Part shown: one piece after another, positions 7,933 through 17,361 of the stretch
How positions within the stretch are numbered: position 1 is the stretch's first letter
How the letters are laid out: each line of letters begins with the position of its first letter
DNA from: Myxococcales bacterium
Lineage (GTDB): Bacteria > Myxococcota > Polyangia > Nannocystales > Nannocystaceae
Direction of reading: 5' to 3'
Assembly (NCBI GenBank): GCA_016793465.1
Contig: JAEUJW010000095.1
Span: forward strand, 1-64,000
DNA length: 64,000 nucleotides
Position numbers and translations under genes: made by a program
Notes under the pieces: model-generated
Seen by the model: the letters and a program-made list of their open reading frames with translations, nothing else
Database searches by the model: none
What the model was told of the DNA's origin: nothing

Positions 7933-8607
7933 ATGGGCGCACACTTGCCCGGCCCGACCTCGACCGGCATGGACGAACCGCACACCACCGGACGCCCGTC
8001 AGCGCCCTCGGCGGGCCAGGAGACGCGGAGCGACGAGGCCCTGATGGTGGGGTTTCGCGAGGGTGAGGCGCGGGCGTTCGACGTGCTGGTGGTTCGGCAC
8101 CGGCGCGGGCTCTTCAATTTTCTGCTGCGCAGCGTGCAGAACCGGAGCCGGGCGGAGGAGATGTTGCAGGAGGTGTTCCTGCGGGTGGTGCGTTCGAAGG
8201 ACCGCTACGAGCAGACGGCGAAGTTCACGACGTGGGTGTACACGATCGCCCGGAACCTGTGCGTGGACGAGAGCCGGCGGGCGAAGTTCCGGCGCACGGT
8301 GTCGCTGGACGCGCCGCGGCGCGGGCCGGGGAACGAAGAAGGGTCGGCGATGCTCGAGTCGGTGGCGGCGGATCAGGTCGCGACCGACGACGCCGCGGCG
8401 GCGCCGCAGATCCGTCAGCGGGTGGCGAAGGCGATCGACGCGCTGCCGGATGACCAGCGCGAGGTGTTCTTGATGCGCCAGGTCAGCGGGCTGTCGTTCA
8501 AGGAGATCGGGGAGATCGTCGGGGCGCCGGAGAACACGGTGAAGAGCCGTATGCGCTACGCGCTCGACAAGCTGCGCACCGACCTCGCGGACTTCTCGGG
8601 GCCGTAG
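7933..8607 (+). CDS. ECF-type RNA polymerase sigma factor
   Basis: 224 residues with only sigma regions 2 and 4. Region 2 (~38-105) has the core-binding and -10-recognition pattern RAEEMLQEVFLRVV and FTTWVYTIARNLCVDESRR. Region 4 (~165-218) has LPDDQREVFLMRQVSGLSFKEI followed by the helix-turn-helix ENTVKSRMRYALDKL. A ~50-residue linker joins them. The start is uncertain: ATG 7933 and ATG 7969 are both in frame and neither has a Shine-Dalgarno. No anti-sigma gene follows; the stop lies one base from the stop of convergent rnhB. It is closest in style to the RpoE-like ECF group; its regulon cannot be inferred. Confidence 0.9.
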   Translation: MGAHLPGPTSTGMDEPHTTGRPSAPSAGQETRSDEALMVGFREGEARAFDVLVVRHRRGLFNFLLRSVQNRSRAEEMLQEVFLRVVRSKDRYEQTAKFTTWVYTIARNLCVDESRRAKFRRTVSLDAPRRGPGNEEGSAMLESVAADQVATDDAAAAPQIRQRVAKAIDALPDDQREVFLMRQVSGLSFKEIGEIVGAPENTVKSRMRYALDKLRTDLADFSGP

Positions 8608-8608
8608 A

Positions 8609-9316
8609 TCAGGCGGGCGCCCGGGCCTCGACCGCGGCCGGGAGCGGAGCTGTCTCTGGGGACAGGTCGACGAGGGGGAGCTGCTCGTCAGGGAGCTTCT
8701 CGGCGCCCCAGCTCTTGCGGGCCTCGGGCGGGAGGCCGCCGTGGGCGGCGGCGTAGGCGTCGAGGAAGCGGCGGGTGGCGGCGTTGCAGTAGCCGCCGCC
8801 GGACAGCTTGCCGAACTGGGGGAAGTAGCGCTCGCCGATGCGGGCGAAGGCGCTGTCGCGGGCGTGCTTGGCGAGGATCGAGGCGGCGGCGACGGCGACG
8901 TGCACGGACTCGCCGTTATCGTGGGCCTCGAGGCGGGGGTACTGCAGGCGCAGGGGGCCGAACAGGCGGGCGCCGTCGCAGTAGATGAGGGCGTCGCGCG
9001 GGCAGGAGAGGCGCCCCAGCAGGCGGCAGGCGACCTCGCGCTCGAGGTGGTTGAGGCGGCCGCGGAAGGTGTGCTCGTCGATGGTGTCGACCTCGACGAG
9101 CTCGACGTCGACGGCGACGGCGATCTGGCGGATCTGCGCGGCCAGCGTCGCGCGGGCCTCCTGGGCCTTCTCGCCGGCGCCGAAGCGCTTGCTGTCGGTG
9201 ACGCCGAGCTCGGTGAGTCGGGCGGCGCGATCGGGGTCGAGGAGGACGACGGCGAGGGCCATCGGGCCGAGGATCGGGCCGCGGCCGGCTTCGTCGATGC
9301 CGTAGACGTGGGTCAT
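8609..9316 (-). CDS. rnhB: Ribonuclease HII
   Basis: Removes RNA from RNA:DNA hybrids and single ribonucleotides embedded in DNA. The 235-residue product has GIDEAGRG with D8 and E9, the third acid D114 in YCDGARL and the fourth D154 in SILAKHARD, completing the DEDD site, plus the typical LPPEARKSW tail. The start ATG at 9316 gives the normal N-terminus; a weak GGAG lies upstream. A Pro/Glu/Ala-rich tail of ~20 residues follows the conserved core. The stop codon is separated from the sigma-factor stop by one nucleotide. It is the last gene of the minus-strand block but 146 nt from the GTPase gene, so it may have its own promoter. Confidence 0.93.
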   Translation of the reverse strand: MTHVYGIDEAGRGPILGPMALAVVLLDPDRAARLTELGVTDSKRFGAGEKAQEARATLAAQIRQIAVAVDVELVEVDTIDEHTFRGRLNHLEREVACRLLGRLSCPRDALIYCDGARLFGPLRLQYPRLEAHDNGESVHVAVAAASILAKHARDSAFARIGERYFPQFGKLSGGGYCNAATRRFLDAYAAAHGGLPPEARKSWGAEKLPDEQLPLVDLSPETAPLPAAVEARAPA

Positions 9317-9462
9317 GCGCGGAGGCTCCGGGGGCGAGCGTACAGGCAAGTCGGGGCGGAGCGCGAGGGGGCCTGGGAGGCGTTCGGCGGGTTGCGCCGG
9401 CGGGCAACGAGCGGGGCGCCGAGTCCGGAGGCGCGAGCCGAGGAGGTGGCCCGGAGGCGTTC

Positions 9463-12400
9463 TCAGGCCCCGGAGGGGCCGTGAAGTTGGCAGGCGGCGA
9501 TCAGGGCGTCGAGGCCGGCGAGCGAGGTGGTGCGCAGGCGCATGGCCTCGGCGCGCGGGGCGGAGGCGGCGGTGTGGCGGGCCCGGCGGTGGGCCTGACG
9601 GATGTGGCGGAACAGGCCGCGGATGAACTTTCGCCAGCTCGCGGCGACCGGCTGGAGGGCGACCCGGAAGCGCTCGCGCAGGGCCGCCTCGCCCTTGGCG
9701 ACGGCGGGGCCGTGCTCCTGCACGAGGGCGGCGACGAACCCGGAGGCGTCGAGGCTGTCGAGGAAGCCCTGGGCCCAGGGCACGAAGCGGGTGGTCAGGA
9801 CGTCGGCGAGGGCCTCGGTGCCTGGCGTTTGGGACAGGTCGGCGAGGGCGGCCTGGAAGGAGCGGAGGATGCTGTCCCGAAGGACAGCCGCGAGGTAGGT
9901 GGCGTCCTGGGGGGCGAGGGCGCCGCGGGCGGGGGCGGAGCCGGCCTTCAGGATGCCGAGGGCGAGGGTCTCGCGGGTGAGCACGTCGTCGAGGCCGAGG
10001 AGGTGGCCGTAGAGGGCGTCGGCGAATTGGACGAGGCGGAGCTCGAGCTGGGCGGGGTCGCTGGCCTCGAGGTTGGCGGCGGTGTCGGCCTTGGCCTCGA
10101 GGGCGGCGATGGCGGAGACGACGGCCTCGCGGGCGTGGGCGAGGCCGTCGGCGAGGCGGCGGGCGGTGAGGTCGCGCTTCAGCTCGCGGGCGCGGCGGAA
10201 GAAGAACTTCTCGAGGGCGTGCTCGACGGTGGTGAAGGGGTCGGGGGAGGAGGTGTCGGAGCGGTTGGTGCGGCGCTCGAGGGCCGCGCTGGCGCACACG
10301 GGGAGGACGTCGAGGAGGAGCTCGCCGAACTGGTCGCGGAGGTAGTCGATGAGCTCCTTGCGCTCGTCGTCGTCGAGGGTGTCGACCTTGTTGAGCACGC
10401 CGAGGACCTGGCGGCCGTCGGCGCGCAGGCCCTTCAGCACGCTGCCTTCGGAGGCGGCGCCGCCGCGGGTGGCGCTGAAGATCCAGATGATCGCGTCGGC
10501 CTCGTCGACGAACTCGCGGGCCACGCGCTCGTGGAACGAGTCGAGGGCGTTGAGGCCGGGCGTGTCGACGACGGCCGCGTCGCCGAGGTGCGGGCCGGTG
10601 CGCTCGATCTCCATGTGGCGGATCCGGCTGGCCTCGAGGTCGTCGAGGTGGAGCAGGAAGGTGTGCACCTCGTCGCGGGCGACGGTGGCGATCGTGCCGT
10701 CGCGGTAGTGGACGCGGGCGCTGCCGGAGGGGCCGCGGCGGAACAGGTTGATGGTGGTGGTCGTCGGCAGCACGCCCATGGGGGCGACGGCCTCGCCGAG
10801 CAGGGCGTTGACGAAGGTGCTCTTGCCCGACGAGAACTCGCCCATGATCGCGATCGTCAGCGGACGCGCGAGGCGCTCGCGGGCGGCGATCACCCCGGAC
10901 AGGGCCTCTTGCACGCCGCCGAGCGGGACGCCGAGGATCCTCGCGGGGGTGGCGGCGAGGGTGGTGGTCGCGGCGGTGAGGAGATCTTCGAGGCGGTTGC
11001 TGTGGACCGGGGCGACGAGTCCGCGCAGGAGGTCGCCCGCGCGGGCGTGATCGGGGGCCTCGGTCAGGACGTCGACGAGGTACTCCTGCGCGGCCTCGGG
11101 CAGGCCGCGTTGCAGGCACAGCTCGGCGGCCGCGAGGGCGCGCTGGCTGTGGAGCACGGCGATGCGGAGGCTGGCGTCGCGCAGCGGGGAGGCCTCGTCG
11201 GGGCCGGGCGGGCCGCCGAGGTCGGGCTGGCTGCGGAAGCGCGGCGGGTGGCCGAGCACGAAGTCGTCGACGGCGTGTTCGTCGCGGTCGCGGAGGCGCC
11301 GGCGCGCGTGCACGAGGCGGAGCTCCTCGGGGGCGGTGGGGTTGTCGCGCAGGCGCTTGCGGATGGCCTCGACGACGGGGTCGGGGAACAGCTCGGCGCG
11401 CAGGGCGACGTGGGCGAGCTCTTGAAGGTGGCGCTCGAGCAGGTCGGGCGGGGCGGCGCGGGTGGCGTCGAGCAGGGCGGTGAGGACGGCGAGGAGCGCG
11501 GACTCGGGTGTGTCGTGGGGGCTCGAGGTGCCGGGCCAGGTGGCGGCCTCGGCGAGGGCCCACAGGCGTCGTCGGCGGGGGTCTTCGGGGGCGCGCTGGA
11601 GGTGGCGGAGGGCGAGCTCGCGGGTGACGACCGGTCCTTCGGGACCTGTCCCGAGGGCCAGGCCGATGCGAATCTGCAGGTCGGCCCACTGCAGGTCGGA
11701 CAGGTCGACGCGGGCGAGGGCCGCCTCGGCGCCGAGGCGATCGCCCTTGGCCGCGAGGGCGAGGGCGAGGTAGGCGCGCGCGGTGTGGTGGGCGGCGTCG
11801 GGCTCGCTGCCGGCGGGCGGGTCGGACTCGCTGCCGAGCCAGGCGATCGCCTCGTCGAGGCTCTCGGCGGCGAGGGCGATCTGCGCGCCCTCGGAGATCA
11901 GCAGCAGGCGCAGCGGGCCACGTGTCCCTTCGGGCAGGCGCGCGCGCGCCTTGTGGAGCTCGAGCAGGGCCCGCTCGCTGCGGCCGCGGCGGGCCTGGAC
12001 GAGGGTGGTGAGCAGGTGGAGGACGAACCGCGCCTCGGGCTGGAGGTTGGTGCCGAGGTCGTCGACCTGCTTGCGGGCGCGGCGGAGGGCGTCGAGGCTG
12101 GCGTCGTACTCGCCGCGCAGGAGGTGGCGGGCGCCCTCGGCGAGCAGGCCGCCGGGGCTGCGGTCGCTGCGCTTGCCGAGGCCCTCGACGTAGGCGTGCA
12201 GGACGTCGGCGCGGGACGGGTCGACGAGGGCCTGCTCGACGAGGGTGAGCGAGAGGCTGAGGAGGAGGGCGGCGTCGTTGGGCCTGGCCTTTAGTTGGTC
12301 GCGCAGGCGCTCGTGGGCGGACGAGAAGTGGCCGGCGAAGCGGAGCTCGCGGGTGTCGCTCAGCGCGCGCGTGACCTCCTCGGACTGTTGCGGACCGGCG

Positions 12401-12504
12401 ACGTCGGTGATGACCTTGCCGATGCGCTTGGCCCAGCCGCCGAGGGCGGAGCCGACGGAGCCGAGGGCCCCTGCGGGTTTGTCGTCCTTGTGTTCGTCGC
12501 TCAT
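9463..12504 (-). CDS. Dynamin-like large GTPase with N-terminal TPR-like region
   Basis: 1013 residues. About 1-530 is alpha-helical and TPR-like. The dynamin-type GTPase follows: P-loop GEFSSGKST (~555-563), switch threonines in LPTTTTINLF, DTPG and NKVD. The C-terminal ~300 residues are helical, consistent with a dynamin stalk, with a basic patch near SWRKFIRGLFRHIRQAHRR. Dynamin-like proteins remodel membranes through GTP-driven assembly; no transmembrane helix is obvious here, so this copy is probably cytosolic. The ATG shares four bases (ATGA) with the stop of the preceding GTPase gene, so the two are co-translated and probably act as a heteromeric pair, as many bacterial dynamins do. 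Function unknown. Confidence 0.88.
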   Translation of the reverse strand: MSDEHKDDKPAGALGSVGSALGGWAKRIGKVITDVAGPQQSEEVTRALSDTRELRFAGHFSSAHERLRDQLKARPNDAALLLSLSLTLVEQALVDPSRADVLHAYVEGLGKRSDRSPGGLLAEGARHLLRGEYDASLDALRRARKQVDDLGTNLQPEARFVLHLLTTLVQARRGRSERALLELHKARARLPEGTRGPLRLLLISEGAQIALAAESLDEAIAWLGSESDPPAGSEPDAAHHTARAYLALALAAKGDRLGAEAALARVDLSDLQWADLQIRIGLALGTGPEGPVVTRELALRHLQRAPEDPRRRRLWALAEAATWPGTSSPHDTPESALLAVLTALLDATRAAPPDLLERHLQELAHVALRAELFPDPVVEAIRKRLRDNPTAPEELRLVHARRRLRDRDEHAVDDFVLGHPPRFRSQPDLGGPPGPDEASPLRDASLRIAVLHSQRALAAAELCLQRGLPEAAQEYLVDVLTEAPDHARAGDLLRGLVAPVHSNRLEDLLTAATTTLAATPARILGVPLGGVQEALSGVIAARERLARPLTIAIMGEFSSGKSTFVNALLGEAVAPMGVLPTTTTINLFRRGPSGSARVHYRDGTIATVARDEVHTFLLHLDDLEASRIRHMEIERTGPHLGDAAVVDTPGLNALDSFHERVAREFVDEADAIIWIFSATRGGAASEGSVLKGLRADGRQVLGVLNKVDTLDDDERKELIDYLRDQFGELLLDVLPVCASAALERRTNRSDTSSPDPFTTVEHALEKFFFRRARELKRDLTARRLADGLAHAREAVVSAIAALEAKADTAANLEASDPAQLELRLVQFADALYGHLLGLDDVLTRETLALGILKAGSAPARGALAPQDATYLAAVLRDSILRSFQAALADLSQTPGTEALADVLTTRFVPWAQGFLDSLDASGFVAALVQEHGPAVAKGEAALRERFRVALQPVAASWRKFIRGLFRHIRQAHRRARHTAASAPRAEAMRLRTTSLAGLDALIAACQLHGPSGA

Positions 12505-14432
12505 GCGGGGATCTGGGCCAGGCGGGTGCGGATTTGCTCGAGGTGCTGCTCGAGCTTGCGGAGGTCGGCGAGGGCCGCGGTGCGGCGGGGATCGGAGGCT
12601 GGCTGAGGGGACAGGTTCTCGGGGACAGGTGCGGCGGGCGGCGCCGCGGTAGGCGTCGGTGCGCGCACGGGCGGCGGGGCGGCGGGCTTCGCGGGCCGGG
12701 TCGCGCCCGCGGGCGGGGCGTACTGGGGCGACGGAGCGGGGGCTGGAGGCTCGGGGCTCGGCGCGGAGCCGAGGGCGGCGGGGGTCGGTTCGGCGAGCGC
12801 GAGGGCGCGTTCGAGGAGGGTCTGGAGCTGCGCGCCGAGGTTGCTGTGGGCGAGCACGAGGTACTCCTTCAGGCCGGCGACGTGGGCGTCGACCGACCTG
12901 GCGAGGGCGGCCTCGAGCTGCGAGAAGCTGCGGGCGAGGGCGAGGGGGACGGACTGGCGGGCGTCCTCGCGGAGCTCGCGGATCGAGCGCTCGCGCAGGA
13001 ACATGGTGGCGAGCGGGGCGGCGACGGTGACGACGAGGCCGGCGACGACGTTGCCGAAGTACATGATCGCCGTGCCGATCACGCCGACCGCGAGCGAGCC
13101 GGCCTCCATGGCGACGGAGGTCGGCTTCAGGTGCACAGCGGGGCCGCGGAAGCCGAGGTTGAGCAGGGTCTCGGCGAGGCGGCGCTGGGCCTGCTCGCCG
13201 CAGGTCTTGATGGCGTCGCGGGTGAGCTGCTCGAGCTGGAGGCGGAGGCGCTCGACCTCCTGGTAGGTGAAGTGGAGGGCGGCGTCCTGGATCGCGCCGG
13301 GCAGCAGGTCGGCGGTGTTGCGCAGGTCGTTGCGGTCGAGCTGGGCGAAGATCGAGGCCTGCAGCTCGTCGCGGAAGGCGAGCAGGCGGGTGCGGCTGTC
13401 GGCGACGATGCGCTCGCGGCCGGCGGCGAGGGTGGCGTCGATGGCGTCGAGATCGAGGCGCTGCTCGACCAGGGCCTGGCGCACGGCGGTGAGCTCGGTC
13501 TGCAGGGCGGCGGCCTCGAGGCGGAGCGCGCGGGCCTCGACGGCGGCGTGGTGAGACAGAAGCTCGGCGTAGCGCTCGAGGCTGCTGCGGGTGCGGGTCG
13601 GCAGCACGGTCGTGCTCTGGCTGGCGAGGGCGGCGAGGCGCTCGCGCAGGCGCAGGACCTCGCGCACGCCGAGGCTGGGGCTGTCGGGCTGCTTGCCGGC
13701 GCCGCGGGCGTCGGTCTGGAACAGCTCGACGGGGCCGGGCAGCACGGCGGTGAGCTCGCGGTGGATGTGGTCGAGCAGGGCGGGGCGCTCGGCCTCGGGG
13801 ATGAGGTCGATGCGGTTGACGACGAGCAGGAGCGTCGCGCCGGTGTTCTCGGTGCCGCCGACCGCGAGCAGGGCGTCGCGGAGGAACGCGACCTCGGTGA
13901 GCTTCAAGACCTGGGTGGCGTCGAGCACGAGCACGAGCGCGTCGCCGCGGGGCAGCTCGCCGCGGGAGATCATGCTGCGGACCTTTTGCAGGTCGTTGAT
14001 CCCCGGGGTGTCGATCAGCTCGACCCCAAACGGCAGGTGCTCGCTCGGAGTGACCGCGATGAGGGTGCCGGCGAACTCCTCCTTGCCGCGCGCGAGCTTC
14101 AAGAAGCGGTCGGTGTCGAGGGGGCTGCGCTCGCCGCCGGGGCCGACGAGGAAGCGGCCGAGCTCGTCGCCGCGGACGATCTGCACGACCGCGCCGGTCG
14201 TCGGGGTGACGCCGCTCGGGAGCAGGGGCTGGCCGAGCAGGGCGTTGATCAGGGTGCTCTTGCCTTGCTTGATCTCGCCGAGCACGAGCACGCGCAGCTG
14301 GGCGCGGTCGAGGCGGCGGGTGGTCTCGGCCAGGATCGTCTCGGCGAGGCGCGTGAGGCCGAGCTTGCCGGCGATGTCGGCGAGATCGTCGGCGCAGGTC
14401 TGCAGGTCGGTGGCGGGCTCGGTTGTCGACAT
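12501..14432 (-). CDS. Dynamin-like GTPase with membrane-inserting segment
   Basis: 643 residues. P-loop GEIKQGKST (52-60), TPTTGAVV for the switch, DTPG (141-144) and NRID (206-209) define a dynamin-type GTPase. A long helical stalk follows, interrupted at ~440-485 by two hydrophobic stretches (SLAVGVIGTAIMYFGN and VAGLVVTVAAPLATMF) that resemble the membrane paddle of bacterial dynamins such as BDLP. After ~545 comes a Pro/Ala-rich linker and a short C-terminal coiled coil. The start ATG overlaps the upstream stop (TGATG) and its stop overlaps the next start (ATGA), so it is the middle gene of a coupled operon. Likely the membrane-bound partner of the 1013-residue GTPase. Confidence 0.9.
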   Translation of the reverse strand: MSTTEPATDLQTCADDLADIAGKLGLTRLAETILAETTRRLDRAQLRVLVLGEIKQGKSTLINALLGQPLLPSGVTPTTGAVVQIVRGDELGRFLVGPGGERSPLDTDRFLKLARGKEEFAGTLIAVTPSEHLPFGVELIDTPGINDLQKVRSMISRGELPRGDALVLVLDATQVLKLTEVAFLRDALLAVGGTENTGATLLLVVNRIDLIPEAERPALLDHIHRELTAVLPGPVELFQTDARGAGKQPDSPSLGVREVLRLRERLAALASQSTTVLPTRTRSSLERYAELLSHHAAVEARALRLEAAALQTELTAVRQALVEQRLDLDAIDATLAAGRERIVADSRTRLLAFRDELQASIFAQLDRNDLRNTADLLPGAIQDAALHFTYQEVERLRLQLEQLTRDAIKTCGEQAQRRLAETLLNLGFRGPAVHLKPTSVAMEAGSLAVGVIGTAIMYFGNVVAGLVVTVAAPLATMFLRERSIRELREDARQSVPLALARSFSQLEAALARSVDAHVAGLKEYLVLAHSNLGAQLQTLLERALALAEPTPAALGSAPSPEPPAPAPSPQYAPPAGATRPAKPAAPPPVRAPTPTAAPPAAPVPENLSPQPASDPRRTAALADLRKLEQHLEQIRTRLAQIPA

Positions 14433-15409
14433 CACAGGATCCCCAGGCGCTGGGTGAGGCGCTGATCGCAGCGGGCGAGCGGCCAGGCGTCGGCCGGGAC
14501 TTCGAGGCCGGGGGGCGGATGGCCGGGCTCGGGCGGAGGCGCGGGCTTGTCGGCGGGGCGCGAGGTTTTGTGGGGTGCGTCGGCGGCGGGCAAGGCCTCG
14601 GGCGGTTCTTGCTGCAGCAACTGCGTGACCAGCTCCGGCACGCTGGGGTGGGCCTGGGCGTAGCGCAGGCTCGAGCGGACGCGGGCGACGACGCGGGTGC
14701 GGTCGAACTCCTCGAGGGCGCGTCGGCGTTCCGCGAGGTCGGCGAGGCCGGGGAACCACGGCGGGAGGTCTCGGGCGCTGCGTTCCAGCATGCGTACGGA
14801 CGGGTCAAATTCGCCCGCGGAGAGCAGGCCGGCGCGGTCGGCCGAGAAGGCACAAAGGCGGGCGAACGGGCGGAGGAACAGGCGGACGGCGAGGTGGCCG
14901 GAGGCTTCGCGGTGCGACACGAAGTGGGCCATGAAGAGGGGGGTGTGGCCGCAGTGGATGTGGCCGAGGGCCTGTCCGAGGAGGAAGGCGCGCTCCACGG
15001 GCGAGAGGGCGGCGAGGGGCTCGGCGTTGAGGACGAGCCATTCGTCGCCGGTCCGGGCGTTGCCGAGCGGGGTGACGAGGGGCCAGCGGTCTCTGGCGGA
15101 GGGGGAGACCAGGCGGACGGCGGGGAGGGTGAGGCGCAGGAGTTCGGCGATTCGGACGATCTCTTGCAGAAACGGGAGGGTACCGGCACCTTCGGGGACC
15201 TGCAGTTCGCCGCGCATCAGTTCTTCCGCGACCCCGTCCCAGCGCAGCTCGAGCGCGCGCATGACGGTCTGCGCCGTCATCGATTGGTTGAGCCAGCGGA
15301 AGCGCCGGACGTCGACGCCATAGGCGTAGACACTGCGGGCCATGTCTTGCTCGAACGAGCGAAACTGCCGGCGCTGCACGTATCTGCCGAGATCGAGAGG
15401 AGAGCTCAC
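14432..15409 (-). CDS. M48-fold pseudo-peptidase, first gene of dynamin operon
   Basis: 325 residues. From ~95 to ~200 the order of motifs follows M48 metallopeptidases (HtpX/Ste24 type): a LPAVRLVSP strand, LVLNAEPLAALSPVERAFLLGQALGHIHCGH, then FSADRAGLL. The catalytic HExxH is replaced by Q146-A-L-G-H150, and the zinc-binding Glu of the ExxAD motif is Ala187, so no zinc hydrolysis is expected. Residues after ~260 are a Pro-rich linker. There is no signal peptide and no clear transmembrane helix. Transcribed divergently from the gene at 15534 and translationally coupled to two dynamin-like GTPases. The fold assignment is by motif reading only; a binding or scaffolding role is inference. Confidence 0.65.
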   Translation of the reverse strand: MSSPLDLGRYVQRRQFRSFEQDMARSVYAYGVDVRRFRWLNQSMTAQTVMRALELRWDGVAEELMRGELQVPEGAGTLPFLQEIVRIAELLRLTLPAVRLVSPSARDRWPLVTPLGNARTGDEWLVLNAEPLAALSPVERAFLLGQALGHIHCGHTPLFMAHFVSHREASGHLAVRLFLRPFARLCAFSADRAGLLSAGEFDPSVRMLERSARDLPPWFPGLADLAERRRALEEFDRTRVVARVRSSLRYAQAHPSVPELVTQLLQQEPPEALPAADAPHKTSRPADKPAPPPEPGHPPPGLEVPADAWPLARCDQRLTQRLGIL

Positions 15410-15487
15410 TGGAGTGATTTTACCAGGCGTTCGGCAGACCTGTCGTCGCCAACAACTAAAAAGGTGGGCAGCGCCGCCCGAACCAGC

Positions 15488-15516
15488 TTGCAGCCTACCG
15501 GCGATCTAGGTATGCC
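15488..15516 (+). promoter_or_regulatory. Candidate promoter for the gene at 15534
   Basis: TTGCAG (15488-15493) and TATGCC (15511-15516) are separated by 17 bp in the 124-bp divergent gap. Transcription would begin about 10 nt before the ATG at 15534, so the mRNA would be nearly leaderless, in keeping with the absence of a Shine-Dalgarno sequence. Confidence 0.35.
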
Positions 15517-15533
15517 CGGCAACGAACGGTCCC

Positions 15534-17261
15534 ATGGCAGCCGCCAAGCACATTGAGCTCCCGGCCGTCGTCGTGCCGCCGCACCTGTGGCTGCGCAGCA
15601 AGCGACCGACGCCGGGGAAGATCCTGCAGGCGGTCCTGCCGGGCATGCTCGTGGTCGCTGGGCTGCTGGCCAGCAAGACGGCGCTGCGCGTCAGCCTGGT
15701 GATCGCGGGCATCGGCCTGTATCTGCTGCTGCCCGCGCTGATCCTCGGGCAGCTCGAGAAGATCGGTCGCGAGGTCCAGGCGGCCGACCGCAAGCAGGCC
15801 GCCGAGCTGCTGCGCAGCTTGCGGGGGCGGACCATCGTCCAATTTTTCGCGCCGCACGCCTGGCTGACCGTGCAGGAGGGCATCCTCTCGCTGAAGGCCG
15901 GCGAGGGACGGACCGCGGCCGCGAACTTCGCCGAGACTGCGCGCCTCGTGCAGCAGCCCGACGCGGTCATGCTGATCAGCGCGCAAGCCCACGCCCTGGT
16001 GCTGGCCGGCGACCGCGTCGAGGCCCGCGACCTGCTGCAGCGGCTGGCCAAGGAGAACCTGGCGAGCCCGCGCGACCTGCTCGACCTCGGGATCGTGCTG
16101 CTGATCGAGACGAAGAAGCACAAGCAGGCGCAGACGTACATCGAGACCGCGCGCAAGACGATCGGCGACCACCCGCGGGTGATGGCGTCGCTGGCGCTGG
16201 CGCTGCTGAAGGCGGAGCGCATCGACGAGGCGTCGGAGATCCTCGAGCAGGTGCAGGTGGTGCTGTCGGCCAAGGGCGCGGACGTCGACCCGGTCGCCGA
16301 CGACGTGGCCAAGCGCGTGAGCAAGGGCCTGCAGGCGGTCATCGAGGCCCAGCTCCGGCGCGAGCGGCGGAACCGTTCGCGCCGCACGACGATCGTGGTG
16401 TCGAGCGACCTCGCCGCCAGCGAGATCGTCTCGGGGGAGATCGGCGCCGGCGACCAGGCCCAGCTCGACAACCCGACCCAGGGCTTCAAACCCGCCGAAC
16501 CGGCGCCGTCGGTCGTGTCGGCCATGAGCGTCGAGTCCGAGCTCACCGACGCCGAGCGCAAGATGCTCAACATCCCCGAGTCGCGCGGCCGGCGAGAGCC
16601 GACCAGCAAGGTCGACTCGAAGTCGGACGGAGCGTCGATGCCGGACATCTCGTTCGAGGACTCGGCGGCGCACCCGTCGGCTTCGACGAGCGGCTCCGCC
16701 AACAAGAGCGAGGCCGCGCCGGCGCCCGCGAGCAAGCCGCCGGCGCCCGCGAGCAAGCGCGCGAGTTCCGGCGAGCCGTCGGCGCCGACGGAGCCGACGT
16801 CGAAGGTGCCGTCGGGTCCGCTCGTCGACTCGCTGCTGACGGCGCTGTTCGACGAGCCGGAGAAGCCCGCCGCGCCGGGCGTGAGCCCGGGGCTGATCAA
16901 CCCGTCGTCGTCGGTGACGACGCCCTCGGTGTCGGTGCCGGCGATGAACACGCAGAGCGCGGCGCCGGCCGCTCCGCTGCCGCCGCCGGACCGCCCGATC
17001 GAGACCGATGTGCCGGTGTTCCGCCGCAGGCAGACCCTGACGGCGATCCCGGTGGCGAGCGACAAGTCGTCGTCGGTGCCCGCGCCGTCTCAGTCGGATC
17101 CGCCGACGTCGTTCGTGGTGGGCAGCTCGCTGTCGAGTCTGCCGACGCGCTCGACGCGGATCATCGAGACCTCGTCGATCGGCGGCGCGCCGCGCACGAC
17201 GACGCCGGTGTTCAAGGCGCCGAACCTCGGCAAGACCGACGACGACGAGCCGAAGCGCTGA
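15534..17261 (+). CDS. Membrane-anchored TPR protein with long disordered tail
   Basis: 575 residues of unknown function. Two hydrophobic helices near the N-terminus (~30-48 and ~52-72) anchor the protein in the inner membrane. Residues ~75-280 are TPR-like helices, including repeated patterns such as AWLTVQEGILSLKAGEGRTAAANFAETARL. The remaining ~290 residues are Ser/Pro/Ala-rich and almost certainly disordered, with a cluster of basic residues at RRERRNRSRR. The tail contains no recognised catalytic domain. It is divergent from the dynamin operon and convergent with the next gene across a strong hairpin. A scaffold role is plausible but unproven. Confidence 0.75.
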   Translation: MAAAKHIELPAVVVPPHLWLRSKRPTPGKILQAVLPGMLVVAGLLASKTALRVSLVIAGIGLYLLLPALILGQLEKIGREVQAADRKQAAELLRSLRGRTIVQFFAPHAWLTVQEGILSLKAGEGRTAAANFAETARLVQQPDAVMLISAQAHALVLAGDRVEARDLLQRLAKENLASPRDLLDLGIVLLIETKKHKQAQTYIETARKTIGDHPRVMASLALALLKAERIDEASEILEQVQVVLSAKGADVDPVADDVAKRVSKGLQAVIEAQLRRERRNRSRRTTIVVSSDLAASEIVSGEIGAGDQAQLDNPTQGFKPAEPAPSVVSAMSVESELTDAERKMLNIPESRGRREPTSKVDSKSDGASMPDISFEDSAAHPSASTSGSANKSEAAPAPASKPPAPASKRASSGEPSAPTEPTSKVPSGPLVDSLLTALFDEPEKPAAPGVSPGLINPSSSVTTPSVSVPAMNTQSAAPAAPLPPPDRPIETDVPVFRRRQTLTAIPVASDKSSSVPAPSQSDPPTSFVVGSSLSSLPTRSTRIIETSSIGGAPRTTTPVFKAPNLGKTDDDEPKR

Positions 17262-17314
17262 GCGCCGCGCTCGCGCTGGAGACGGCGACGACTCGCGTGG
17301 CGCGTTCGAAACGG

Positions 17315-17349
17315 CGAAGGCGCCGCGGTCGGAGACCTCGGCGCCTTCG
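17315..17349. terminator. Bidirectional hairpin between convergent genes
   Basis: CGAAGGCGCCG (17315-17325) and CGGCGCCTTCG (17339-17349) form a perfect 11-bp stem around a 13-nt loop, placed between the stop codons at 17261 and 17362. It can terminate both transcripts. No long T-run is present, as is common in high-GC genomes. Confidence 0.6.
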
Positions 17350-17361
17350 AGCGGCATCTCG

